Numbered from the stretch's first letter, positions 43,563-53,580 are shown. The stretch: 64,000 nucleotides of DNA from Arthrobacter sp. KBS0702 (GCF_005937985.2 NZ_CP042172.1:1922001-1986000), one strand, 5' to 3'. Notes: generated from the letters alone by a model not told the origin. Made by a program: numbers and translations.

Positions 43563-45323
43563 TTACTTGCCTTCCTTGGACGCGCTCTTGGAGGAGCCAG
43601 CAAGCTGCTCCTGCTTTTCCGCGAGGCGTCGTTCTGCAATGGTCATCCGGCGTTCGGCCTCGGCCGCAGCACCGGTGTTCTTGGCGCGCGGCGCCGGAAC
43701 GGGCTTGTCTTCCGGTGTGCGGATCCGTCCGGCACCCCGGTACAGCGGCACGGCGCCGAGCCGCTTCGGGTCGAGGCCCGAGAACTTGTGCCCCTCACCG
43801 AAGAACTTGGTCCGGGCCAGCACCTGCAGGGTCGGGTGGGTGAACATAAAGACGACGATCAGGTCGGCGATCGCGGTCAGGCCCAGGGTGAAGGCGAAGC
43901 CGCGGACGTTGCCTACCGCCACGAAGTACAGCACGAGGGCTGCCAGCAAGTTGACGGCCTTGGACGCAAGGACGGTCCGCTTGGCGCGCTTCCAGCCGTT
44001 CTCCACCGCCGAGATCAGGCCTCGGCCTTCGCGGAGTTCGTCACGGATGCGCTCGAAGTAGACGATGAACGAGTCCGCCGTCTGGCCGATCGCCACGATG
44101 ATGCCGGCGACGCCGGCCAGCGAGAGGCGGTAGTTCTCGGTCCAGCCGAGGATGGCGATGGCCAGGTAGGTCAGCGCACCGGCGACCACGAGCGAGGCGA
44201 CGGTGACGAAGCCCAGGGCCCGGTACTGGAACAGGGAGTAGACCACAACCAGCAGCAGGCCGATCAGGCCAGCGAGCATACCCATCCGGAGCTGCTCCCC
44301 GCCAAGGGTGGCCGAGATCTGCTGGTCACTCTGGATCTCGAAACTGATGGGCAGGGCGCCAAAGCGGAGCTGGTCGGAGAGTGCCTTGGCGGACTTCTCG
44401 GTGAAGCCGCCGGTGATCTGCGGGCGGCCATCGGTGATGACGGCCTGGGACCGCGGCGCGGAAATGACCTGGTCGTCAAGGACAATCGCGAACTGCGACT
44501 TTGGATCCGAGCCGCTCTGGCCGCCGGCGGCAACATAGAACTTGTTCAGCCGCTCGGTGATGGTCTTGAACTTGGCCGTGCCCTCGTCGTCGAACTGGAT
44601 ATCGACGGCCCACTCATTGGTGACGGCACCCTGGGCGCCGCGCTGCAGCTGGAAGGAGGAGGTCTTGATGTTCGAACCCTTGACCTCGACCGGGCCAAGG
44701 ATGTACTTGATCGCGGGCCGGCCGTCGGAGGCCGGTTCGCAGGTCACCAGCGGCTTGGCCGGATCCGAGCGCTCCTGCTTGTCCTGGGCAGGGTTGACGC
44801 AGTCGAGCGCCTCAAACTTCTTGTAGACATCCGCGGTGACCCAGTTCTCGTCGCTGCTGTTCGCAGGGGCGGCGGTCGGCTTGGGCAGCTTGTCCTCCGG
44901 GGTGCGCGCCTCGACGGGGACGGCCGCACCGTCACCGGCCTGGATGACCGGGCGGAAGTTCATGTCCGCGGACGCCTGGATCAGCGCACGGGTCTCCTTG
45001 GACGGAGTGCCGGGAAGGCTGACGACGACGTTGCGGCCGGACTGGGTGCTGATTTCCGCTTCCGCGACACCCGAGCCGTCCACGCGCTGGCGGATGATCG
45101 CCACGGCCTGGTTGAGCTGTTCTTCGTTGATGCCCGAACCGCCCTCCACCTTGGGCGCCAGGATCATCTGGGTGCCGCCTTCAAGGTCCAGGGCCAGCTT
45201 GGGAGCCCAGCTCGCTTGCCCGGCCATGGTGCCGCCGGCCAGGACGGCCGTCAGGACGGCGAGCATTACGCCAAGCCAGACCAGCACCCTGCGGGCTGAG
45301 TTTTTGGGGCCAGTTCGTGCCAT
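43563..45323 (-). CDS. secD: Protein translocase subunit SecD
   Basis: 586 residues. LDLEGGTQMILAPKVEGG follows the first helix and is the SecD signature; a large extracytoplasmic domain contains an insert with Pro/Ala and Lys-rich segments (about 130-190), then six C-terminal helices with AGIIVAIGQTADSFIVYFERI. The last 60 residues are cytoplasmic and charged. ATG 45323 has a weak AGAAAGA site. A stem-loop at 45353-45387 precedes it, after yajC. Confidence 0.95.
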   Translation of the reverse strand: MARTGPKNSARRVLVWLGVMLAVLTAVLAGGTMAGQASWAPKLALDLEGGTQMILAPKVEGGSGINEEQLNQAVAIIRQRVDGSGVAEAEISTQSGRNVVVSLPGTPSKETRALIQASADMNFRPVIQAGDGAAVPVEARTPEDKLPKPTAAPANSSDENWVTADVYKKFEALDCVNPAQDKQERSDPAKPLVTCEPASDGRPAIKYILGPVEVKGSNIKTSSFQLQRGAQGAVTNEWAVDIQFDDEGTAKFKTITERLNKFYVAAGGQSGSDPKSQFAIVLDDQVISAPRSQAVITDGRPQITGGFTEKSAKALSDQLRFGALPISFEIQSDQQISATLGGEQLRMGMLAGLIGLLLVVVYSLFQYRALGFVTVASLVVAGALTYLAIAILGWTENYRLSLAGVAGIIVAIGQTADSFIVYFERIRDELREGRGLISAVENGWKRAKRTVLASKAVNLLAALVLYFVAVGNVRGFAFTLGLTAIADLIVVFMFTHPTLQVLARTKFFGEGHKFSGLDPKRLGAVPLYRGAGRIRTPEDKPVPAPRAKNTGAAAEAERRMTIAERRLAEKQEQLAGSSKSASKEGK

Positions 45324-45352
45324 TGTCGATCTTTCTATTGTTTACGGAGGAA

Positions 45353-45387
45353 CCGCCGGTGCGCCCTCGTCGGGCCCGCACCGGCGG
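45353..45387 (-). promoter_or_regulatory. Stem-loop between yajC and secD
   Basis: CCGCCGGTGCG (45353-45363) pairs with 45377-45387, extended by CCC/GGG inside. It lies about 30 bases before the secD start with no U-run, so a partial attenuator, mRNA-processing site or stability element is more likely than a full stop. Confidence 0.5.
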
Positions 45388-45430
45388 ATGCCCGCGCACT
45401 GAAGCTCCGCGGGATAGCTCAGGAGGCAGA

Positions 45431-45868
45431 CTAGCTGTCTTTTTTGCCGTCGTCGTTCAGGCGGCGCAGGGTTTCGTCCGGCGTTTCGTTGCGGGACGCG
45501 TCACCGGCGACGGCGGTGCCCTCGCCGGCGGTGTCCACCGCGTCGGACTTACCGAGGGTCAGCGAAGACGCGTCGTCGGGAACGACCGTGGGCTCCTCGG
45601 CGGCGACGACCGGTTCCACGATCTTGGTGACGGCCTGGCGGTGCACGGTGGCGGTGTTGCCCGGGGACAGCTCGAGGACAACCTTGTTCTCGGCCTCGTC
45701 GATGTCGACGATGCGGCCGAAGAGGCCGAAGCTGGTCATCACCTCAACGCCTGGGCCGAACTTCGACTGGAGGTCCGCCTGCTGCTGCTGCGTCTTCTTG
45801 TTGCGGCGGAACATCATGAAGACGAAAACGCCGAGCATAACGAACAGGAGAATTGTCATTGGATCCAA
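45431..45868 (-). CDS. yajC: Preprotein translocase subunit YajC
   Basis: 145 residues from TTG 45868, preferred because GGAA lies 8 bases upstream and the resulting DPMTILLFVMLGVFVFMMFR start matches YajC; ATG 45859 is also possible and the frame is open to 46015. One transmembrane helix, a basic RRNKKTQQQQ linker, then the YajC core (GVEVMTSFGLFGRIVDIDEA) and an acidic C-terminal tail of about 55 residues (DDASSLTLGKSDAVDTAGEG). Upstream at 45932-45966 a 12-bp unit based on AACCTGGCGTGG is repeated three times. Confidence 0.9.
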   Translation of the reverse strand: MDPMTILLFVMLGVFVFMMFRRNKKTQQQQADLQSKFGPGVEVMTSFGLFGRIVDIDEAENKVVLELSPGNTATVHRQAVTKIVEPVVAAEEPTVVPDDASSLTLGKSDAVDTAGEGTAVAGDASRNETPDETLRRLNDDGKKDS

Positions 45869-46082
45869 GGGGAAAGTTCCGTTCTGTACTTGCGAGCTGG
45901 TTTCACAGCAACGTCCGCTTCGTTCCGGGGCAACCTGGCGTGGAACCTGGCAGGAATCCTGGCGGGTACGGGGCAAAAACCCTGCCCTGCCAATGGCGGC
46001 TAGCGGGAGCCGCACACGGAAACAAAGGCCCGAACGTGCCGAGCGTCATACCAGTCTAAAGGGAAAAGGTCACTAGCGAGTG

Positions 46083-47204
46083 CTATTGACTATTACGGAT
46101 CCATTCCGGATCGACTTCGCCCTCAGCATCAGCCGCGAACCCGGCCGGACCGCCGTCGGCGTCGCCGGCCCGGAAGAGGTCTAGCGGATCCTGGCCGAAC
46201 GCGCCCGGCGGCACCGCGAAGCCCAGGTGCGTCCACGCCGGCGCCAGCGCGATCCGTCCGCGTGGGGTCCTGCCGAGCAGGCCCTCGCGGACCAGGTAGG
46301 GCTCGGCGACGGTTTCCACGGTTTCGGTTTCCTCGCCGACGGCGATAGCGAGGGTGGAGAGGCCCACCGGCCCGCCGCCGAACTTCGTGATCAACGCCTC
46401 GAGGACGGCGCGGTCCAGGCGGTCCAGGCCGCGCTTGTCCACTTCGTACATATCGAGGGCGGCGGAGGCTGCCCGCGCGTCGATCTGCTCCACCCCGTGG
46501 ACCAGAGCCCAGTCCCGGACGCGCCGCAGCAGGCGGTTGGCAATCCGGGGGGTGCCCCGGGACCGGCCGGCGATCTCACTGAAGCCGGCCGAGTTCACCT
46601 TCAGGTCCAGCAGGCCCGCCGAGCGGCGCAGCACCAGCTCAAGCTCCTCGACGGAATAGAACTCCAGGTGCCCGGTGAAACCAAACCGGTCCCGCAGCGG
46701 CCCGGGCAGCAGCCCGGCGCGGGTGGTGGCGCCCACCAGGGTGAAGGGCGGCAGTTCCAGCGGAATCGCGGTGGCTCCGGCACCCTTGCCGACCACGATG
46801 TCGACGCGGAAATCCTCCATCGCCATGTAGAGCATTTCCTCGGCCGGGCGGGACATCCGGTGGATCTCATCGAGGAAGAGAACCTCCCCCTCGGAGAGCG
46901 AGGACAAGATGGCGGCCAGGTCCCCGGCGTGCTGGATCGCCGGTCCGCTGCTGATCCGAAGCGGGGCGTTCATCTCGGCGGCGATGATCATGGACAGAGT
47001 GGTCTTGCCCAGGCCGGGCGGGCCGGACAGCAGCACGTGGTCGGCGCTGCGGCCGCGCATCCGGGAGGCCTCCAGGACGAGGGAGAGTTGCTTGCGGACC
47101 CGGTGCTGGCCGACGAAATCGTGCAGGTTCTTGGGCCGGAGGGCGGCCTCGATGGCCCGCTCCTCGGGTTCCTCTCCCCCGCCGACGAGGGACGGCTCAG
47201 CCAC
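46083..47204 (-). CDS. ruvB: Holliday junction branch-migration ATPase RuvB
   Basis: 373 residues; hexameric motor that, with RuvA, moves Holliday junctions. Walker [18 protein letters not shown], Walker [19 protein letters not shown], sensor [19 protein letters not shown] and the wHTH C-terminus ([19 protein letters not shown]) are in place. A Gly/Asp/Glu-rich tail of about 40 residues extends beyond the usual end. Overlaps ruvA by 8 bases. Confidence 0.97.
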   Translation of the reverse strand: MAEPSLVGGGEEPEERAIEAALRPKNLHDFVGQHRVRKQLSLVLEASRMRGRSADHVLLSGPPGLGKTTLSMIIAAEMNAPLRISSGPAIQHAGDLAAILSSLSEGEVLFLDEIHRMSRPAEEMLYMAMEDFRVDIVVGKGAGATAIPLELPPFTLVGATTRAGLLPGPLRDRFGFTGHLEFYSVEELELVLRRSAGLLDLKVNSAGFSEIAGRSRGTPRIANRLLRRVRDWALVHGVEQIDARAASAALDMYEVDKRGLDRLDRAVLEALITKFGGGPVGLSTLAIAVGEETETVETVAEPYLVREGLLGRTPRGRIALAPAWTHLGFAVPPGAFGQDPLDLFRAGDADGGPAGFAADAEGEVDPEWIRNSQ

Positions 47205-47850
47205 GGGCGCCTACGCGGTTCCCGGCGCGCGCGCCGTCCTGGCCCAGCCAGCGCAGCGTGGCGCGGAGGATCTCCGCCACATTGCCCTTCGCGGCGAGTT
47301 CCGGGGAGTCGGCCAGCGACTTGTCGATACTGGCGGTGGCGTCCTTTTCGGACCAGCCAAGGCTCGTCATGGCAGCGACCACCTGCGGCTTCCACACGGC
47401 TTCGGCGGACACAGCGGGGGCGCCGCCGTCCGCGTTGCCCGGCGTGCCGTGCGGCACCAGCTTCCCGGCCAGTTCGAGCACGATCCGGCCGGCGACCTTG
47501 GGTCCGATGCCGGGGACCTTGGTGAACGCCTTGCCGTCACCGGAGTGCGCGGCGACACGGATCGCTTCGGGTTCGTGGACGGCCAGGACGGCCAGCGCCA
47601 GGCGCGGCCCCACGCCGCTGACACTCAGCAGCACGTCGAAGACCTCGCGTTCGTCGTCGCTTGAGAAGCCAAATAGCGTCAGGGAGTCCTCCCGCACGAT
47701 CAGGGAGGTAAACAGTTTGCCTTCATCCCCGACGCGGAGCCTGCTGAGGGTCTGTGGCGTGGCGTTGACGCTCATGCCGGCACCGTTGAGGTCGATCACC
47801 GCCGAGGACAGGCCGACGTGCGCTACGGTTCCGCGGAGAAAACTGATCAA
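47197..47850 (-). CDS. ruvA: Holliday junction DNA helicase subunit RuvA
   Basis: 217 residues. [20 protein letters not shown] is the OB domain start; two helix-hairpin-helix motifs follow ([15 protein letters not shown] and [16 protein letters not shown]), then a C-terminal domain contacting RuvB. TTG 47850 has AGGAG 9 bases upstream. The leader carries two inverted repeats. Overlaps ruvB. Confidence 0.96.
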   Translation of the reverse strand: MISFLRGTVAHVGLSSAVIDLNGAGMSVNATPQTLSRLRVGDEGKLFTSLIVREDSLTLFGFSSDDEREVFDVLLSVSGVGPRLALAVLAVHEPEAIRVAAHSGDGKAFTKVPGIGPKVAGRIVLELAGKLVPHGTPGNADGGAPAVSAEAVWKPQVVAAMTSLGWSEKDATASIDKSLADSPELAAKGNVAEILRATLRWLGQDGARAGNRVGARG

Positions 47851-47869
47851 GGCCTGGCTCCTGGTCTCA

Positions 47870-47927
47870 CAGCTGGTCCTGGACCAGCTGAGTCAAGCCG
47901 GCGGGGTTTCAATCTCCAAACGCCGGC
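47870..47927. repeat. Inverted repeats in the ruvC-ruvA gap
   Basis: CAGCTGGTCC-T-GGACCAGCTG (47870-47890) is a perfect palindrome next to the ruvA ribosome site; GCCGGCG (47897-47903) pairs with CGCCGGC (47921-47927). A weak SOS-like CGAACATATCTACG lies just beyond (47932-47945). These may control ruvA translation or transcription. Confidence 0.45.
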
Positions 47928-47982
47928 TATCCGAACATATCTACGAATACCCTAGCAAGCACCCGGACATTTAACGGGACAT

Positions 47983-48561
47983 TCAGCGCGCACGGCGCGC
48001 TTTGGCCTCCGCGTCGGCCCAGGCGCGCTGCGCGGGCGTCAGGGACTGGCTGCCCGGTCCCGTGGTGGCCACAGCCGCACCGCTTCCAGCCCGCCACGCA
48101 TGCGTGATGGCCAGCGCCAGGGCGTCGGCGGCGTCCGCCGGACGCGGCGGGGCGTCGAGCCGGAGGATCTTGGTGACCAGCTTGGTGACGGCGTCCTTGT
48201 TGGAGGTCCCGCTGCCGGTCACGGCGGCTTTGACCTCCGAGGGGGTGTGCAGCGCCACGGGGATTCCCCGGCGTGCGGCGGCGGCAATCACCACGCCGGA
48301 GGCCTGGGCAACGCCCATCACTGTGCTGACGTTGAGCTGGGAGAAGACACGTTCGACGGCGAGGACCTGCGGCTCATATTGGTCCAGCCACTCATCGATC
48401 GAGGTGGCAATGACCAGCAGGCGCTGGTCCAGGCTCTCCTCCGGGGAAGTGCCGACGACGCCGAAGGCCACCATGGTGGCCCGGCGGTTCTTCTCGACGT
48501 CCACGACGCCGATCCCGCAGCGGGTGAGGCCCGGATCGACGCCGAGGACGCGAAGGGTCAC
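47983..48561 (-). CDS. ruvC: Holliday junction resolvase RuvC
   Basis: 192 residues; cuts Holliday junctions. GTG 48561 overlaps the yebC stop (GTGA) and gives [17 protein letters not shown], with the first catalytic aspartate. The Glu of [15 protein letters not shown] and the Asp residues in [18 protein letters not shown] complete the acidic active site. Longer in-frame starts lie inside yebC and are rejected. The C-terminal 30 residues ([18 protein letters not shown]) are an actinobacterial extension. Confidence 0.96.
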   Translation of the reverse strand: MTLRVLGVDPGLTRCGIGVVDVEKNRRATMVAFGVVGTSPEESLDQRLLVIATSIDEWLDQYEPQVLAVERVFSQLNVSTVMGVAQASGVVIAAAARRGIPVALHTPSEVKAAVTGSGTSNKDAVTKLVTKILRLDAPPRPADAADALALAITHAWRAGSGAAVATTGPGSQSLTPAQRAWADAEAKARRAR

Positions 48562-49313
48562 TCGGCTTCCAGTGCGGCCTGCACTTCGTCGCTGAGGTCG
48601 GCGTTGCTGTACACGTTCTGCACGTCGTCGAGCTCTTCGAGGGCGTCCACGAGCTTCATGAACTTCTTGGCGGCGTCGAGGTCCAGCGGCACCTGCATGG
48701 AGGGCACGAATTCGGCTTCGTCGGTGTCGTAGTCGATCCCGGCTTCCTTGAGCGCGTCGCGGATGGCCTGCAGGTCGGTCGGCTCGGAGTGGATCTCGAA
48801 GCTGTCGCCGTTGTCCTTGACTTCTTCCGCGCCGGCGTCGAGGACGGCCATCAGCACGTCGTCCTCGGTCAGGCCGTTCTTGGGCAGCGAGACGACACCC
48901 TTGCGGGAGAAGAGGTAGCTGACGGAGCCGGGGTCGGCGATGGTGCCGCCGTTGCGGGAGATGGCGAGCCGGACCTCGGAGGCTGCACGGTTCTTGTTGT
49001 CCGTGAGGCACTCGATCAGCAGGGCCGAGCCCTGCGGGCCGCGGCATTCGTACATGATCTCGGTGTAGTCCACGACCTCGCCGGTGAGGCCGGCGCCGCG
49101 CTTGATGGCGCGGTCAATGTTGTCAGCGGGGACCGAGGTCTTTTTGGCCTTGGTGACGGCAAGTTCGAGGCTGGGGTTGCCGGCGAGGTCGGGTCCGCCC
49201 ATGCGCGCGGCAACTTCGATGTTCTTGATCAGCTTGGCGAACGACTTGGCCCGGCGGCTGTCCAGGATGGCCTTCTTGTGCTTGGTCGTCGCCCATTTGG
49301 AGTGGCCTGACAT
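48558..49313 (-). CDS. yebC: YebC/PmpR family DNA-binding regulator
   Basis: 251 residues; [20 protein letters not shown] is the family N-terminus. Homologues act as regulators or, in recent work, as a factor that helps stalled ribosomes; which applies here is not visible. Placed between pdxT and ruvC as in most actinobacteria, and overlapping ruvC by 4 bases. Confidence 0.95.
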   Translation of the reverse strand: MSGHSKWATTKHKKAILDSRRAKSFAKLIKNIEVAARMGGPDLAGNPSLELAVTKAKKTSVPADNIDRAIKRGAGLTGEVVDYTEIMYECRGPQGSALLIECLTDNKNRAASEVRLAISRNGGTIADPGSVSYLFSRKGVVSLPKNGLTEDDVLMAVLDAGAEEVKDNGDSFEIHSEPTDLQAIRDALKEAGIDYDTDEAEFVPSMQVPLDLDAAKKFMKLVDALEELDDVQNVYSNADLSDEVQAALEAE

Positions 49314-49316
49314 GCT

Positions 49317-50018
49317 TTACGCTTCTCCTCTGATCATTCGAATAAACAGTTCATGCACGCGCTTCTCCCCCGTGACTTCCGGGTGGAAGGAGGTGGCCAG
49401 CAGCTTGCCGGAACGCACTGCAACAATTCTAGCCGTCCCGTCGAGGGATTCCGGGTGGCCGGCCTTGGACGGTTCCACCTGGGCCAGCACTTCGACGCCG
49501 GCTCCGACGCGTTCCACCCAGGGTCCGCGGATAAACACCGCGTGCACCGGGGCCACTGCGCCACCGTCCGAGCTGAACTCCAGCCCCTTGAAATCCAGGT
49601 CTGTCTCGAACGACTCGCGCTGGCGGCCGAACGCGTTGCGGCGCACCGTGATGTCCAGGCCGCCGAAGGTCTGCTGCGGGTTTCCGGCGAGGTCGGTCGC
49701 GGGGTCGGCGATCTCTTCGGCCAGCAGGATCATCCCGGCGCAGGAGCCGTAGACAGGAAGCCCTGCCCGGATGCGTTCCCGCAACGGATCCCGGAGGTCA
49801 AAGACCCGGGCGAGCTTGTCGATGGTCGTCGATTCCCCGCCGGGAATGATGAGGCCATCAAGTCCGTCCAGCTCGGCGGGGCGGCGGACACCAATGCCGG
49901 CGGCGCCGGCGGATTCCACGGCGTGCAGGTGTTCACGGAAGTCGCCCTGGAGCGCCAGGACGCCGATCCGCAGGCCCGATCCCACGCGGGAAGCGGGCGA
50001 AGTAAGGGGGGTGGTCAT
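49317..50018 (-). CDS. pdxT: Pyridoxal 5'-phosphate synthase glutaminase subunit PdxT
   Basis: Supplies ammonia to PdxS for PLP synthesis. 233 residues from ATG 50018. The glutaminase triad: Cys93 in [13 protein letters not shown] and the His/Glu of SFHPEVTG near the C-terminus; [11 protein letters not shown] is the oxyanion loop. The start has no ribosome site but a TATGCT box 6 bases upstream. The partner pdxS lies about 7 kb away, separated by murT-gatD and others. Four bases upstream of yebC. Confidence 0.96.
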   Translation of the reverse strand: MTTPLTSPASRVGSGLRIGVLALQGDFREHLHAVESAGAAGIGVRRPAELDGLDGLIIPGGESTTIDKLARVFDLRDPLRERIRAGLPVYGSCAGMILLAEEIADPATDLAGNPQQTFGGLDITVRRNAFGRQRESFETDLDFKGLEFSSDGGAVAPVHAVFIRGPWVERVGAGVEVLAQVEPSKAGHPESLDGTARIVAVRSGKLLATSFHPEVTGEKRVHELFIRMIRGEA

Positions 50019-50024
50019 GCTGCC

Positions 50025-50030
50025 AGCATA
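50025..50030 (-). promoter_or_regulatory. Candidate -10 box of leaderless pdxT mRNA
   Basis: TATGCT on the minus strand ends 6 bases before ATG 50018; no Shine-Dalgarno sequence and no strong -35. Confidence 0.35.
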
Positions 50031-50097
50031 GTGCGCCGGGGTCCGCGGAGGCGCACCGGGGCGTGCCCCGGGACCGGCTTCCATGCCGCCGCTGGGA

Positions 50098-50103
50098 TAT
50101 ATT
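50098..50103 (+). promoter_or_regulatory. Candidate -10 box of leaderless murT mRNA
   Basis: TATATT ends 7 bases before ATG 50111, placing the expected transcription start at the start codon. No ribosome site is visible upstream. Confidence 0.45.
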
Positions 50104-50110
50104 ACAAAGC

Positions 50111-51415
50111 ATGCTCTACTTCAGCGTTCCGCTCGGCAAACTCGTCCGCCGGGTCTCCCGGCTCCGAGGCGGAGGCTCCGCTCTCCCCGGCCTGGTGGTC
50201 GAAAAAATCGACCCCGGCTTCATGCAACGGACGCTGTCCACGCTGCCCCTGGGTGTCGCCGTCGTCAGCGGCACGAACGGCAAGACCACCACCACCAAGA
50301 TGGTCGTGGAGCTGCTGGAAAGCCAGGGCCTGAAGGTCTTCACCAACCGCACCGGCAGCAACTTCACCCGCGGCGTGGCCGCGGCGCTGCTGGGCGAGGT
50401 GGACTGGCGCGGCCGGCTCGACGCCGACGTCGCCGTCCTTGAACTGGACGAGGCCCACGCCGTGCACTTCGTCAACAAGGTCCCGCCGCGCTACTGCCTG
50501 CTGCTCAATGTCCTCCGCGACCAGCTGGACCGCTTTGGCGAGATCGACAAGACCGCCGAACTCCTCCAGCACATCGCGGCCAAGACCACCGGCACCGTCG
50601 TGCTGAACCGCGAGGACCCGCGAGTGGCCCGAATCGCGGCCACCCTCGATACAGCCACGGTCAACGGCCCCGAGGTCCGCTATTTCGGCCTCGACGATTC
50701 GCTGCTCAGCACCTTCCCCAATGACGACGAAATGCGCGCCGCCCCGGGCAGCCCGGTGCCGCCGGCCCCCGCCAAGCCGGGTGCCGACGTCGTCCTCCGC
50801 CGGGTGGGCGCGGACGACGCCGACTTTGAGTACGACGGCGCAACGGTCAGCACCGGGATGAAGCTGCGCGGCGTCTACAACATCTTCAACGCCGCGGCCG
50901 CGCTGACCCTGGCCCGGGCCATCACGGGCGCCCGCGGCACCGGTACCGACCACGCCGGCCTGCTGGCGGCCCTCGCCAACGTCGCGCCTGCCTTCGGCCG
51001 AGGGGAGAGCCTTGTGGTCGATGGCCTGCCGCTGGAACTTGTCCTGGTCAAGAACCCCAGCGGCTTCCGGCTCGGCCTGAAGTCCTTCCCGGCCGCCGGC
51101 TACGCCACGATGATCGCGATCAACGACAACTACGCGGACGGCCGGGACATGTCCTGGCTCTGGGACGTGGAATTCGACACCCTCCGCGACGGCGGCGTGG
51201 ACCAGCTCACCGGCTCCCGCGCGTACGACATGGCGTTGCGGCTGCAGTACGACGACGTCGCGATCGGTGCCGTCGACACGGACATCGCACCCGCCCTGGC
51301 CGCGTTCATCCGCGGAGCGAAAGACAAGCCCAAGCGGATTTTCTGCACTTACACGGCCATGCTGGCCATCCGCCGCGAGCTGTCCAAAATCACCACAGTG
51401 GAGGTGGTCTCATGA
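50111..51415 (+). CDS. murT: Lipid II isoglutaminyl synthase, Mur-ligase-like subunit MurT (zinc ribbon missing)
   Basis: With GatD, amidates the D-Glu of the lipid II stem peptide. 434 residues from ATG 50111. The P-loop [10 protein letters not shown] (54-63), [11 protein letters not shown] (110-120) and the DUF1727 part with [10 protein letters not shown] (314-323) and SWLWD (348-352) are intact; Asp352 aligns with the aspartate described for the GatD-facing triad. The usual four zinc-binding cysteines of MurT are absent: the protein has only Cys129 and Cys412, and the zinc-ribbon place (about 190-245) holds a Pro/Ala-rich stretch. Overlaps gatD by 4 bases. Confidence 0.92.
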   Translation: MLYFSVPLGKLVRRVSRLRGGGSALPGLVVEKIDPGFMQRTLSTLPLGVAVVSGTNGKTTTTKMVVELLESQGLKVFTNRTGSNFTRGVAAALLGEVDWRGRLDADVAVLELDEAHAVHFVNKVPPRYCLLLNVLRDQLDRFGEIDKTAELLQHIAAKTTGTVVLNREDPRVARIAATLDTATVNGPEVRYFGLDDSLLSTFPNDDEMRAAPGSPVPPAPAKPGADVVLRRVGADDADFEYDGATVSTGMKLRGVYNIFNAAAALTLARAITGARGTGTDHAGLLAALANVAPAFGRGESLVVDGLPLELVLVKNPSGFRLGLKSFPAAGYATMIAINDNYADGRDMSWLWDVEFDTLRDGGVDQLTGSRAYDMALRLQYDDVAIGAVDTDIAPALAAFIRGAKDKPKRIFCTYTAMLAIRRELSKITTVEVVS

Positions 51416-52209
51416 CCCCCGCGTCCCCCGAAACCCCGCACGAGCTCTCCTTCGGCCATGTTCTGCCGCCCGAAGAAACCGCAGCGCCCAGCAAGGGAAC
51501 CATCCGGGTGCTGCAGCTCTATCCGCGGGACATGAACATCTACGGCGACTGGGGCAATGCGCTGGTCCTCGCCCAGCGGCTGCGCTGGCACGGCTACACC
51601 CCCGAACTGCTCGAGTACAACGTCGGCGACGACTTCCCGGCGGACGTCGACCTGATCGTGGGCGGCGGCGGACAGGACAGCGGCCAGCTGGTCATCCAGG
51701 ACGACCTGCTCTCGCGGGAGACGGTCCTCAAGGAGCTGGCCGAGGACGGCACGCCGATGCTCGTGATCTGCGGGCTTTACCAGCTGTTCGGGAAGTTCTT
51801 CAAGACCAGGACCGGCTCGGTCATCCCGGGCATTGGCATCCTGGATGTGGAGACGCACGGCACGGACGAACGGTTGATCGGCAACGTCTCGGTGGCCTCA
51901 GCCGAGTTCGGCACCGTGCTGGGCTACGAGAACCACAGCGGCCAGACCACGCTGGGCCCAGGCGTCGAGCCCCTGGGCACCACCGCCAAGGGCACCGGCA
52001 ACAACAGCAGCGACGGCCAGGAGGGCGCACGCTACCGCAACATCGTGGCCAGCTACTTGCACGGCTCGCTGCTGCCCAAGAACCCGGCGCTGGCTGACTT
52101 CCTGATCAAGACGGCCGTGGAGCGCAAATACGGCACCTTCGTGCCCGGCACCCCGGACGACTCCTACGCCGCACTGGCGCGGGAGCACGCGGCCCGCCGC
52201 CCCCGCTAA
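51412..52209 (+). CDS. gatD: Lipid II isoglutaminyl synthase glutaminase subunit GatD
   Basis: 265 residues. Class I glutaminase fold: nucleophile Cys120 in LVICGLYQLFG, histidine His217 in ASYLHGSLLPKNP, GGGGQDSGQ (84-92) as the oxyanion region. An N-terminal extension of about 30 residues (PASPETPHELSFGH) precedes the fold (IRVLQLYPRDMNIYGDWGN). Its ATG overlaps the murT stop as ATGA, so the two subunits are made together. Confidence 0.95.
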   Translation: MTPASPETPHELSFGHVLPPEETAAPSKGTIRVLQLYPRDMNIYGDWGNALVLAQRLRWHGYTPELLEYNVGDDFPADVDLIVGGGGQDSGQLVIQDDLLSRETVLKELAEDGTPMLVICGLYQLFGKFFKTRTGSVIPGIGILDVETHGTDERLIGNVSVASAEFGTVLGYENHSGQTTLGPGVEPLGTTAKGTGNNSSDGQEGARYRNIVASYLHGSLLPKNPALADFLIKTAVERKYGTFVPGTPDDSYAALAREHAARRPR

Positions 52210-52219
52210 GGCACGGCGC

Positions 52220-52699
52220 ATGACCCTGATCGCCCGCGACAGCCCCGCACGCCCCGACGTCCGGCGCCTCCTGGATGAGCACCTGGCGGACATGTTCGCG
52301 ACGTCGCCGGCCGAAAGTGTGCACGCCCTCGACCACGGGGCACTGGCCGGCCCGGACATCACCTTCTGGACGGCCCGCGGCGACGGCGGGGTGCTGCTCG
52401 GCTGCGGGGCGCTGAGGGACCTCGGAGCGGGCGAAGGCGAGATCAAGTCGATGCGGACAGCGCGGCCCGCGCGCGGTCGCGGCGTTGCCGCCCTGCTCCT
52501 GGGCCGGATCCTGGACGAGGCCGGACAGCGCGGTTACCGCCGCTTGCTCCTTGAGACCGGGTCGCAGCAGTTCTTCGACCCGGCGCGGAGGCTCTACGCA
52601 CGGCACGGATTTGTCCCGTGCCCGCCGTTTGCCGGCTACCAGCCGGATCCCAACAGCGTGTTCATGGCCCGCAGCCTGCCGGACAGCCTGCCCGGCTGA
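52220..52699 (+). CDS. GNAT family N-acetyltransferase
   Basis: 159 residues, 11 bases after gatD; AAGG lies 8 bases before the ATG. The acetyl-CoA loop TARPARGRGVAALLLGRIL, the LLETGSQQFFDPARRLY strand-helix and the final ARHGFVPCPPF segment are typical of small GNATs of the YjaB/PhnO kind. Substrate unknown; cotranscription with murT-gatD does not by itself imply a role in the wall. Convergent with the hydrolase, 17 bases between stops. Confidence 0.88.
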   Translation: MTLIARDSPARPDVRRLLDEHLADMFATSPAESVHALDHGALAGPDITFWTARGDGGVLLGCGALRDLGAGEGEIKSMRTARPARGRGVAALLLGRILDEAGQRGYRRLLLETGSQQFFDPARRLYARHGFVPCPPFAGYQPDPNSVFMARSLPDSLPG

Positions 52700-52716
52700 C
52701 GGCAGCGCCGCAGGCC

Positions 52717-53580
52717 TCAGGCGCCGGCGTCGCTGTTCCGGAGCAGCCTGGCCAACTCCGCGGGACGGGTTGCCGGCCACCAGTGGCCGTTGTCCACCGT
52801 CACTACGGTCAGGTCCTCCACCCAGTCTTCCAGGCCCTCCACCAGATCCGGGGAGAGGAACGGGTCCCTGGCCGGCACCACCACCTGCACCGGCATGGTG
52901 ACCCTGGCAGGTGCGGCCGGCTTGGCGGCCCGGTTCCGGCCGGCACCGAAGTTGGCCCGGTAGAGCGCCAGTCCGCGGACCGGGTCGTTCCCGACGTCGC
53001 GTTTGGCCAGTTGCTCGTAACGGCGGGTGAGGTACAGCCGCCAGGCGGCCTCGGGCAGCACCGGTGCCAGGAAGGCGCCGATGTACCAGCTGCGCATCAG
53101 CTGCCCGGCCAGTTGACGCCAGGCACGCGGGTTACGGATCCGTGCGCGCACCCAGCGCGAGAAGTGACGCAGGTCCGGGCCGGAGATGCTCGTATACCGG
53201 CGGATCAGGGCGGCGGCTCGAGGGTCCTGCACCGCTGCCCAGCACTGGATCGACCCCCAGTCATGACCCACCAGGTGGACCGGGCCGGCGCCGGCGTCCG
53301 CGAGGACGGCGAACAGGTCGTCCACCAGCGCTGCCAGCGTGAAGTCACCCGGGCTGCCCACGACGGCGGACGCGCCGGCGTTGCGCGTGTCATAGGCGAC
53401 CACGTGGTGCGTCGGCACGAGCTCCCGGATGGCCGGCAGGAACACCCGGTGGTCGTCCGGATAGCCGTGGACGAACACCAGGGTCGGCACGTCCGGGCCC
53501 GGCTGCCGGCCGTATTCGAACACGGCCAGCTCGGCCCCGCGCGCCGCGACGCTCCGCCGTCGTTCCATCAAGGTGTCCAT
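52717..53580 (-). CDS. Alpha/beta hydrolase, epoxide-hydrolase-like
   Basis: 287 residues from ATG 53580 (AAGGAG upstream). The nucleophile is Asp107 in LVGHDWGSIQCWAA, and HGYPDD (38-43) is the oxyanion turn; His in VDNGHWWPATRP near the C-terminus completes the triad. An Asp nucleophile with an HGxP motif points to epoxide hydrolases or haloalkane dehalogenases rather than esterases. A cap region spans about 125-210. Its start lies two bases after the capA-like stop, so they are cotranscribed. Confidence 0.88.
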   Translation of the reverse strand: MDTLMERRRSVAARGAELAVFEYGRQPGPDVPTLVFVHGYPDDHRVFLPAIRELVPTHHVVAYDTRNAGASAVVGSPGDFTLAALVDDLFAVLADAGAGPVHLVGHDWGSIQCWAAVQDPRAAALIRRYTSISGPDLRHFSRWVRARIRNPRAWRQLAGQLMRSWYIGAFLAPVLPEAAWRLYLTRRYEQLAKRDVGNDPVRGLALYRANFGAGRNRAAKPAAPARVTMPVQVVVPARDPFLSPDLVEGLEDWVEDLTVVTVDNGHWWPATRPAELARLLRNSDAGA

